DNA of 64,000 nucleotides from Polychytrium aggregatum. Its lineage: Eukaryota > Chytridiomycota > Chytridiomycetes > Polychytriales. The notes beneath the pieces were generated by a model. It worked only from the letters and a program-made list of their open reading frames with translations. It ran no database searches and was not told the DNA's origin. Below are positions 20,690-30,100 of the stretch, piece by piece. The position numbers and the translations under genes are program-made. The stretch spans positions 124,001 to 188,000 of the forward strand of contig NW_026516294.1 of assembly GCF_025602895.1 (NCBI RefSeq). Reading direction: 5' to 3'. Numbering within the stretch: the stretch's first letter is position 1; the number at the start of each line of letters is the position of its first letter.

Positions 20690-21108
20690 TGTGATGACCA
20701 GCATCACAACGGACCAATGAGACTGTCCCGCATGCTCTCGCCCTCCGCACCAATCATGAGTCCCCACGTGTTTGTTTGCCCCCATGCATGAGCACGCGCC
20801 GTTGCCACCCGCGTCTACTGGTTTCCTGCCTCCCCCACCGCTCGGCACATGTCCCCGGGCTGTGCCAAGCCTCTCTCGCTTGCACACCAGCCACTCTCGC
20901 ACCCCCTTCTCGCTTCTCTGTGATGCTCCACCCTTCTCGCCCACTTTTGCCCCTCGACCTCCTCCCGGTCTATAAATAGCCCTGCATGTCTGAGCCTATG
21001 TTGAACACCAGTTCGAACAAAACTTGTTCTTTGGTGTTCGGGGCTAAAAGCTAATAAAGCTCATACCAAGCACTTGGTCTTCGTCCTTGCGCTTGTTCAC
21101 TCCTTACA
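20690..21108 (+). repeat. F 5' LTR (419 bp)
   Basis: TGTGATG...CTTACA. The first 19 bases form a perfect hairpin, TGTGATG-ACCAG-CATCACA. TATAAATAG starts at 20971, the predicted mRNA start motif AGTTCGAACAAA at 21010 (39 nt later), AATAAA at 21053-21058. Confidence 0.92.
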
Positions 21109-21109
21109 C

Positions 21110-21121
21110 TTTGTTCGAACT
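21110..21121 (+). other. Self-primer binding site, family F
   Basis: TTTGTTCGAACT, one base after the LTR, is a perfect 12-bp complement of AGTTCGAACAAA at 21010-21021. Confidence 0.82.
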
Positions 21122-21280
21122 CTCTTCTACTGATACCACCTGCTTGGTATCTTCCGCTCCTAGCCCCGCCCCTTTCCTAGTCCTGTCCGAACCTCAAGCA
21201 CACTTGTGCCTGAGCCCTCTTCGCTCTCCTGTTCTTGAACCTCCTCGCTTTTTTTTCCCAGTCCCAGTCCCAGTCCCGCC

Positions 21281-22258
21281 ATGGATCCTGCCCTCGTGGA
21301 CCGCCTCCGTGCCTTGGAGGCCGAGCTCGCCGAGCTCCGGACAGCTCGCGATGCTCCTGCCGCTGGGTACAGCGTGCAGATGCCGGACCGTTACGACGGT
21401 AACCGGCAAGGGTTCCGGGCATTCGTAAATCAGTGCAAACTGTATATACGAATGCAGCCCCACCGGTTCCCTGCTGACCCGATTAAGGTCGGATTCGTCA
21501 TTAGTCTGCTCACTGGACCGGCTCTCCAGTGGGCGACTCCGATGCTTGAGATGGGTGATCCCCGACTCAACTCTTTTGGCGATTTCCTAGAACGCTTTTC
21601 TAAAGTGTTTGACGACCCTGATCGGGCCAGGACTGCCGAGTCAGTGATCACCACACTGTCTCAGGGCAACCGCCCGTGCGCAGTCTATGCATCCGAGTTC
21701 CTTCGTATTGCCGCCGATACGACTTGGAACGACGGTGCAAAGATCTCGTTCTTCCGACTTGGCTTGTCGGATGATGTCAGAGACGAACTTTCGCGAGTTC
21801 GCCCTCTGCCACGAGATCTGGAGGAGTACATTGAGCTTTGTAACGAGCTCGATGCACGAATCCGCGAGCGCCGTCAAGAGCGCCGAAGCACGCCTGCCCG
21901 CTACCGGTCTTCCCAGTTCGCCTTTGGTTCCGCCTCCGCTGCCGTTCCCGCCATCGCTCCCGCGCCAGTCCTCGCTCCGCCGCACCCCTCCTACATTGTT
22001 TCCGAGCCCATGCAAGTGGACTCTGCCGTCTCTGGACCCCTGACCGCCGAGGAGAAACAACGCCGCCGCCGCTTTGGACTCTGCCTGTACTGTGGCAAGA
22101 AGGGCCACTTGGTACGAAACTGCCCCGTCAAGTTTGGATTTACCAGAGCTACCGGACCGCCCCCTGGACCTCCCGGCCCGAGGATCATCCGCACCATCGT
22201 TTACGAGGATGGAGAAGTGCAAGACTTCAGTTCGGGAAACGACCAGGCCCGGTTCTAA
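21281..22258 (+). CDS. gag: F Gag
   Basis: 325 aa, ATG at 21281 ([16 protein letters not shown]), with a short N-terminal coiled coil ([15 protein letters not shown]). The capsid core resembles E Gag ([39 protein letters not shown]). After an alanine/proline-rich spacer comes the zinc knuckle [14 protein letters not shown] at about residues 267-280. The end SSGNDQARF overlaps the frameshift site, and the TAA at 22256-22258 is the first codon of the stem loop. It is intact. Confidence 0.92.
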   Translation: MDPALVDRLRALEAELAELRTARDAPAAGYSVQMPDRYDGNRQGFRAFVNQCKLYIRMQPHRFPADPIKVGFVISLLTGPALQWATPMLEMGDPRLNSFGDFLERFSKVFDDPDRARTAESVITTLSQGNRPCAVYASEFLRIAADTTWNDGAKISFFRLGLSDDVRDELSRVRPLPRDLEEYIELCNELDARIRERRQERRSTPARYRSSQFAFGSASAAVPAIAPAPVLAPPHPSYIVSEPMQVDSAVSGPLTAEEKQRRRRFGLCLYCGKKGHLVRNCPVKFGFTRATGPPPGPPGPRIIRTIVYEDGEVQDFSSGNDQARF

Positions 22259-22276
22259 GTGAAGGCCTTGAACCGG
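22234..22276 (+). promoter_or_regulatory. Programmed -1 frameshift signal, family F
   Basis: GGGAAAC (22234-22240) in phase G_GGA_AAC, 8-nt spacer, stem CCGGTTC (22249-22255) with GAACCGG (22270-22276). The 14-nt loop starts with the gag TAA and can pair further (AAG/CTT). Confidence 0.88.
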
Positions 22277-25200
22277 AGCCGTGCCCACCGCCTTCCGAAA
22301 GTGAAGACATTGGTAAGGTGCCTTTGGTAAGTACTGGGGAAGCAGTGATGTGCGGACAGCTTCGCCTTGCCTCTGGACCGGCGGACACTCTCAGCTCTGG
22401 CATAGTACCCGTGGCACCTCTGGTGTCACTGGGAACTGCACCTCATCCACAGGTGCAAATACCTGAGCTGTCCTGCCAACCCTCGGCAAAGTTAACTGTC
22501 TGTGCTAGCCGCAACCCTGGTGCCGAAGCTGGTACCGAACCAAAGTCTTGTGTTTCGTCTGTTCGTCGTTGCTCGTTGGTTGTTTCCGTCGCTGTTCGTC
22601 TTCCTTCTGGTGATTCTCTGTCGTGCGAAGGACTTGTCGATTCTGGTGCCTCTGGCAACTTTATCGACGAGGACTTTGTTACTCGACACTCTGTCCCCAC
22701 CTGCTCCAAGGCTTCGCCCTTGGCAGTGGAAGGCGTGGATGGTAAGCCGCTGTCGTCTGGCCCCATCCTCCGCGAGACTGCTCCACTCGAGGTGATTCTC
22801 GGGGACGTCTCGCAACGCCTTCGGTTCGATGTGATCAGGTCTCCACATCAACCACTTATCCTTGGCTTTCCTTGGTTGCGCACCGCCGAGCCCAAGATTG
22901 TCTGGTCTCGCGGTCTTCTTTGTCTCCCTCCTTCTGTTGATTCCGACCCCTCTCCATGCACTACTTCTCTTTCGTCTTGCTCCACTTCCTCCAATGTCAC
23001 TCCCCTTCTTGATGATTCCACTCCTTTGATTGATCTAAGCTCCTCTCCTACGCTCCCACCTTCGTCTTCCCCTTCTTGTCTTGTTCCTCCCGAACCCCTT
23101 CGCTCTTCCCAAACCCCTTCTCCTGCTGTCAGTTCTCTTTCCCTCCTTGATGTACCTCCTCCTGTTGTTTGTTCTTCGGACATTGTTCAGAATAAAGTAA
23201 CCGTCGAACATTATTCTGACCTTGTCCACGCCCCTCCTCTCAGCTCGGACGCTCCTCTCCGCGTCTGCAGCATTGATTACCGCTCGATGCGCGAGTCTTT
23301 GGATGCATGCAGGCATGGAACGCAACCCCTGACCATCTTTCAGGTCCATGTCCTGCCCACTGACGAGCCGAGCACTGCGACTGTCGAAGTGCCTGCGGAG
23401 TACAAGGACTTCCTGTCTGTTTTCTCTAAACAGGAAGCTGACTCCTTGCCTCCGCATCGCCCTTACGACTGCCCCATTGACTTGGAGCCGGGCAAGTCGC
23501 CAAAGTTCGGGCCTCTGTACTCACTGTCCGAGCCCGAAGCTTCACGCTCTGCGTGACTATCTCGACGAGAATCTTGCCAAGGGATTCGTTCGTCCTTCGT
23601 CGTCCCCAGCAGGCTCACCAATCCTCTTCGTCAAGAAGAAGGACGGCTCACTTCGTCTTTGCGTTGACTACCGCGCACTGAACGGTATCACGGTAAAGAA
23701 CCGTTACCCTTTACCGCTGATCGGCGAGCTGCTGGACCGACTTCGAGGCGCGAAGGTGTTCACTAAGCTGGACCTTCGTGGAGCCTACAATCTGCTGCGC
23801 ATCCGCTCCGGGGACGAGTGGAAGACAGCTTTCCGTACTCGATATGGGCACTTCGAGTACTTGGTGATGCCCTTTGGGCTCACCAACGCGCCAGCGACGT
23901 TCCAGCACTTCATCAACGACGTCCTGCGCACCGAGTTGGACCAGTTCGCAATTGCGTATCTTGACGATATCTTGATCTACAGTGCTGATCCGTCGCAGCA
24001 TGTAGAGCACGTCAAGCAGGTCCTCTCGAAGCTCCGAGCTGCAAAGCTGTATTGCAAGCTGGAGAAGTGCGAGTTCTCCAAAACCTCGGTCTCGTTCCTT
24101 GGTTTCATGGTCTCGCCCGAGGGCATCGGTATGGAGCGATCCAAGCTCTCTGCGATCTTGGATTGGCCCATACCGCACAACATCTCGGATCTTCGATCCT
24201 TTGTCGGGTTTGCGAACTTCTATCGACGCTTCATCGATGGATACGCAAAGATCGCGGGGCCCATGACTCGGCTCTTCCGGAAGACGCATGGCTTCCAGTG
24301 GTCCCGCGAAGCCGATAAAGCATTCAGATCCTTGAAGGATGCCTTCGTTTCGGAGCCCGTTCTGGTGCATCCGGACCCATCCAAGCCGTTCGTCGTAGAG
24401 TCAGATGCGTCGGACTTTGCGCTTGGATGCGTGCTCTCCCAGCAGGGGTGCTGATGATCGCCTTCATCCTTGCTCGTTCCATTCGCGGACACTCTCGAAT
24501 GCTGAACGTAACTACAGCATATACGAGAAAGAGCTGTTGGCGATCAAGGAGGCTTTCGAGGCGTGGCGACACTACCTCGAAGGCGCCCAGCATCCCGTTG
24601 CCGTTCTGACCGACCACAAGAACTTGGAGTACCTGGCAACGGCTCGCATCCTAAACCAGCGTCATGCACGGTGGTCCCAGTTCTTGTCTCGGTTCGACAT
24701 CCGCATCCAGTACCGTCCTGGTGCGAGGAACGGCAAGGCCGATGCCCTGTCTCGTCGCTCGGACTACATCCCTTCGTCGGCCTCCGTGTCGAGGGATCCG
24801 CCTCTGCTTCTCGATCCTGCCGCGGTGATACGCGTGCTGCGAAGCAGAGACGCCCGCTCTTCGGTTGCAAGTCGCAGTGACCCTGTGGACTTGCTGCAGC
24901 TCATAGCCGAAGAGCAGGCTCGGGATCCCGGTCTAGACAAATACCGTCGTGACCCGAAGTTCGTCTGGAATGGCCAGTACCTCACCTTCCAGAACAGGAT
25001 TGTGGTCCCAGAGTCGTGCCGAGTTCCGGCGCTCAAGTCGTGCCATGACCCAGTCGCTGTGGGTCATCCAGGCATCCGACGGACTCTGGCTCTGGTATCG
25101 CGACAGTTTTGGTGGCAAACCTATCGGAAAGATGTCAAAGAGTACGTCTCGACGTGCGACACCTGTGCACGCTCGAAAGCTCCGCGACACAAGCCGTTTG

Positions 25201-26342
25201 GGTTCCTGTTGCCACTCCAGACAGCCGATCGACCCTGGGGGACACTGACCATGGACTTTATCACTGATCTGCCAAAGTCCAAGGGTCACACCTGCATCTT
25301 TGTGGTGGTATGCAGCCTCACAAAGATGGCACACTTTATGTCCTGGCGTTCACTGCCGTCGGCGGAGGAGACTGCGTCACTGTTCCTCGACAATGTCTTT
25401 CGTCTCCATGGCCTCCCCGACACAGTGGTTTCAGACCGAGGAAGTCAGTTCACCTCTCGGTTCTGGAAGGCACTCTGCACGCAGCTCGGGATCCAAACCA
25501 GTCTGTCCACGGCCTTCCATCCCCAGACCGATGGACAGACTGAGAGGGTCAACCAGGTCATCAACCAATACCTGCGCTGTTACACGTCGTATCAGCAAGA
25601 TGACTGGGCCGAGCTGCTGCCGTTGGCCGAGTTCTCTTACAATAACCTCGAGAACTCGTCAACACATGCCTCGCCATTCTTGGCAACCTATGGGTTCCAC
25701 CCAAGGTTCGAAGTCCCCGTTGTCGCTGGCGGCCCTGATGTTCCCTCTGCCACGGAGAGGGTTGAACATCTCCAGCGGAACCTGGCACTGTTGAAGGAGA
25801 ATCTTGAGAAGGCAAAGTCTGACTACAAGCACTTCTCAGATCTCCGGAGGTCCCAGGCTCCCGACTTGCGTCCGGGCGATCAAGTCTGGGTGCTGACTCG
25901 TAACATCAGCACCACTCGCCCAAGCAAGAAGCTGGATTACCAGAGGATTGGACCATTCACCATCCTCGAGGCCGTCGGGACATTGGCTTTCCGCCTGGAC
26001 TTGCCAAAGGACATAAAGGTGCACCCGGTGTTCCATGTGTCTCTTCTTGAGCCCTACAAGAAGAACTCGCTTCCGGGTCGGGTGCAAGCGCCGCCCCCTG
26101 CGGTGGTCATCGATGGGAACTTGGAGTGGGAGGTCGAAGAGATCTTAGACTCCAAGTTCGTGCGCGGAAAGCTGCACTATCTCATCGATTGGAAAGGCTA
26201 CCCGGTCACCGATCGAAGTTGGGAGCCCGCCGACATTGTCTTTGCCCCAACGGTGGCCGCGGAGTACCACCGACGCTACCCAGACAAGCCTGGCCCCAGG
26301 AGAACTCAAGATGGAACACGCCGTAGTTTGAGGAGGAGATAG
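22234..26342 (+). pseudogene. pol: F Pol with chromodomain, two frameshifts
   Basis: Domains: protease ([13 protein letters not shown]), spacer, RT ([27 protein letters not shown]), RNase H ([15 protein letters not shown]), integrase finger (HPGIRRTLAL...CDTCARSK), DDE core (LTMDFITDLP, VSDRGSQF, HPQTDGQTE), GPF/Y-type region (QRIGPFTILE) and a C-terminal chromodomain (EWEVEEILDSK...YLIDWKGYPVTDRSWEP). Frameshifts: near 23540, where SEPE is followed by a shifted frame, and near 24450, where an extra t gives SQQGC-stop. The stop is at 26340-26342 and the purine tract GAGGAGGAGATAG (about 26330-26342) overlaps it. Confidence 0.93.
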
Positions 26343-26761
26343 TGTGATGACCAGCATCACAACGGACCAATGAGATTGTCCCGCATGCTCTCGCCCTCCG
26401 CACCAATCATGAGTCCCCACGTGTTTGTTTGCCCCCATGCATGAGCACGCGCCGTTGCCACCCGCGTCTACTGGTTTCCTGCCTCCCCCACCGCTCGGCA
26501 CATGTCCCCGGGCTGTGCCAAGCCTCTCTCGCTTGCACACCAGCCACTCTCGCACCCCCTTCTCGCTTCTCTGTGATGCTCCACCCTTCTCGCCCACTTT
26601 TGCCCCTCGACCTTCTCCCGGTCTATAAATAGCCCTGCATGTCTGAGCCTATGTTGAACACCAGTTCGAACAAAACTTGTTCTTTGGTGTTCGGGGCTAA
26701 AAGCTAATAAAGCTCATACCAAGCACTTGGTCTTCGTCCTTGCGCTTGTTCACTCCTTACA
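26343..26761 (+). repeat. F 3' LTR (419 bp)
   Basis: Direct copy of 20690-21108 with very few differences. The next base is the first base of the 71-bp minisatellite. Confidence 0.93.
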
Positions 26762-27148
26762 CTGCCCAAGGCCCCCGCCGTCTGCCCAACGTTCCGATCT
26801 CTCCTGTGAGGCTCTGCCGTGAGCCTGTCTGTCTGCCCAAGGCCCCCGCCGTCTGCCCAACGCTCCGATCTCTCCTGTGAGGCTCTGCCGTGAGCCTGTC
26901 TGTCTGCCCAAGGCCCCCGCCGTCTGCCCAACGTTTCGATCTCTCCTGTGAGGCTCTGCCGTGAGCCTGTCTGTCTGCCCAAGGCCCCCGCCGTCTGCCC
27001 AACGTTCGATCTCTCCTGTGAGGCTCTGCCGTGAGCCTGTCTGTCTGCCCAAGGCCCCCGCCGTCTGCCCAACGCTCCGATCTCTCCTGTGAGGCTCTGC
27101 CGTGAGCCTGTCTGTCTGCCCAAGGCCCCCGCCGTCTGCCCGACGCCC
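26762..27148 (+). repeat. 71-bp minisatellite, five full units plus a partial
   Basis: Units start at 26762, 26833, 26904, 26975, 27045 and 27116 (periods 71, 71, 71, 70, 71); the last is partial. Each begins ctgcccaaggcccccgccg. They differ almost only at one short site (acgttccg, acgctccg, acgtttcg, acgttcg). The array fills the space between the F 3' LTR and the G gag start. No reverse-strand frame has stop codons, which explains the long spurious reverse ORFs here. Confidence 0.92.
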
Positions 27149-27178
27149 GAACTTGCTGGGGAGGCCCTGCCAGTACCC

Positions 27179-30100
27179 ATGACGGAGGATACAATTACTT
27201 TTGAAGACCTTATTGCAGGGGAGTGGAAGCAATTCTGCAGTGTGGATGGCGACCTCAATCGGCTTGCCATCTCACTCACCCCCGAACAGCAAACCCTGGT
27301 CAGAACATTTTCTGCCAATTATCGACTCCGAGGACCCGCTGCAACGGACGTTCAACACACCCAACGCCAGTGGGAGATCAAGGTTGCTTTCCTCAGAAAG
27401 CTGGAGGCTGCGGTGCCGCCTTTCAAAGGCAGCCGCGAGGCCGGCACTGTGAATGCCTTCCTTGTTTCAATGGATCAGGTTTTCTCGTATGCGGAGGACT
27501 ACTATGTCGGACCAGCCCAGGTCCAGGCTGCCGCGACCCACTTCCAAGACAAAGCTCACACATGGTGGTTCTCGCAGGACAACGCTGCCATGAGGTCCTC
27601 GTTAGACTCGTGGCAGAGCCTGCGGGACATCATAGTGGCAACATTCATTCCTGCGGACTCAGCCACAAAGGCTGAACAGGAACTTAAAGCCTTTTGCCAA
27701 GCAAAGAAGCTTCGAAGCCTCTCCAAGTATATCGAGCGATTCCTGGAGCTCTCCGCAGCCGCAACAAAATTGACCACCTTTTCGAAGACCGGCTACTTCG
27801 TGGGCGGCCTTCACGACTCAGTGAGGCCGTATGTCCAGATGCTGCCTAACTACGAGACGGAGCTCCGCGAGGACATTCCAGCACTGATCCGAGAGACGCT
27901 TCGTCTCGGCAGCATCTGGGACAAACAAGCTGCAACGGCTTATCAGCCCCCGCCTCCGCCGCCGCTCCCGCAAGTAGTCCCCATGGACATCGATGCTATC
28001 CATAGGGGACCAAGAGGTAGTGGCTCGTACCTCTCCTCACGAGAGAGAGAGTTCCTTATACGAAACAAAGGGTGTTTCTACTGCCGCAAAGCCAATGCTG
28101 GGCATGTAGCCGCCCGTTGCCCGGAGAAGGAGAGGAACAAGACCCGTCAGAGAATCCCCGTGCGACAAGTCACGGCGACCTACGACCCCTACGAGCAAAC
28201 GAACGCCTCCCACAGCTACCGATTGGAACCTCCCAATGCCACCGAGCCAAGACAGTCTCATGTTGGAAGCGATGACTCCCCTCAGTACGTATTCGGACCT
28301 GCTGCTCCGGACAATCGTGACAAGCCTGGACTAACGGGTTGCCGCTCTCCAGTCAAGGTTGAACAAGTTCAAGGAGAGCAGACCCGTGGCCAGGAAGTCA
28401 CGAGAAGTCCGCATGGGAGCGCAGATGCCGAGGTACATGAGGGTGATGTCTACGCTTGCCAAATAAAGACACTACCAAGTTCAATCGACCTGACGAGAGT
28501 GGTCGGGAAGCGAAGAGAGCCACCGCACGAAGGAGCAATGAACGCCATATCAGAGAGCGCTTGCTTCCACTTCGTGGGTGCTGCTGGGGGACCAACCGGC
28601 ATTCAAAAGCGCATCCGGTTCCTGCGAGACTCTGGAGCCAAGGGCAACGTTATCAAGCAAGCCCTAGCCCAGAGTCTAGGATGCAAGATGATCCCCTGCG
28701 ATATACAGCTACGATTTGCGGACGATCGCACTTCTGTCTCGACAACAGCCACGGTCATCAGCCTCCGATGTGGATCGTACACGAGGCTCATCAATTGTGT
28801 TGTCGCCGACATTAAAGATGACCTCATCCTGGGCAATCCATTCGATGAGGAGGTCCGCGTCCTGGATCAGAGGACCCAGGAGGGTCGGACAAGGATCACT
28901 TTCGTGGATCGGCGTAACACCCGACATGTTTGGACCAGCCTGCCAGCCGTGAAGGATCAACGAGTTAGGGCGATCCACATCGAAGCGGTATCCTTCAAGC
29001 AGCTCCAGAGAGAACTCAAAGAAGATGAAGTGCAGGTTGGAGTCGTCTTGGTAAGCCAATCCGAGGTTACCCAGATTAACAGAAACCCGAACGATAAGTC
29101 GCTGGCGGAACAGAAGGAGGAATACCTGGCCAAGCTTCCGCCAGCCATCCGATCTGTCCTGGAGAGATACATGGACGTATTCGAGGACCCCAAAGGTCTG
29201 CCCCCGCCTCGGCCGGAAGATCAGCACATCGAGCTGATCGATTCGAGGAAGCCTCCACCGTACAGACCCATCTTCCACTTGAGTCCCGAGGAGTTGACGG
29301 TGCTGAAGGCCAAGCTGGACGAGTTGCTCGAGAAGGGGCATATCCGCCCCTCGACTTCCAACTACGGTGCTCCGGTACTCTTTGTCAAAAAGGCTGACGG
29401 CACATTACGTATGTGTGTGGACTACAGGGCATTGAACGCCAACACGGTCAAGAACCGCACTCCGCTTCCGTTCATTGCGGAGATGCGGGACCGCTTGGCA
29501 AACAAAAGATTCTTCAGCGGACTCGATGTTCGCGACGGGTTCAACACGGTCCGCATGGATGAAGGCAGCATTGCGAAGACGGCCTTTCGGACAAGATATG
29601 GAACATTTGAATACCTAGTAATGCCGATGGGGCTTACCAACTCCCCGGCCTGCTTCATGACGATGATGAACCGCATATTTCACGAGTTCTACGACAAGTT
29701 TATGGTCGCCTATGTCGACGATGTCCTTGTCTACTCGGACACTTTAGAAGAGCATGCAGCCCACCTGGAGCGAGTTCTCAAGAAGTTTAAGGAGAACGGC
29801 CTCTATGCCAAGTTGATGAAGTGCAGCTTCGCTCAGGAATCGGTCCCGTTCTGTGGACATGAGGTGTCCAGACATGGGCTGAGTATCACGAAGGACAAGG
29901 CCAACGCTGTCCTGGACTTTGGCCAGCTGTCCTCGATCACGGATGTGCAAGCCTTCCTGGGACTCACCAACTGGGTGAAGGACTTCATCCCCGGATACGC
30001 CGAGATATGTCTGCCATTGACAGGGCTACTTCCGAAGAACACCGGATGGATATGGACCGAACAGGAACAGACCGCGGTAAGGGTGCTTCAGCACCACATA

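Larger units (their letters stand above)
20690..26761 (+). mobile_element. Gypsy family F element with both LTRs
   Basis: A complete 6072-bp structure: 5' LTR, self-primer site, gag, pol with chromodomain, purine tract and 3' LTR. The two 419-bp LTRs differ at only a few sites (for example c/t near 20728 and 20961), so insertion is recent. Pol nevertheless has two frameshifts. Left flank (E, gccgg) and right flank (minisatellite, ctgcc) do not match, so it does not sit in an undisturbed target duplication. Confidence 0.92.

Noticed and set aside
20685-26766. Target duplication around F
   Set aside because: Left gccgg and right ctgcc do not match. The nearby ctgcc on the left is offset by two bases from the LTR, so I do not count it.
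26762-27148. CRISPR-like array
   Set aside because: Units are contiguous 71-bp repeats with no unique spacers, in a eukaryotic transposon context.
27089-27178. G Gag start at 27089
   Set aside because: That ATG lies in the minisatellite; the ATG at 27179 begins the non-repetitive protein.
26704-27318. Three overlapping reverse ORFs with a repeated protein pattern
   Set aside because: They are readings of the 71-bp minisatellite in all three reverse frames, which happen to lack stops. The period is not a multiple of three, so no single repeat protein is encoded.
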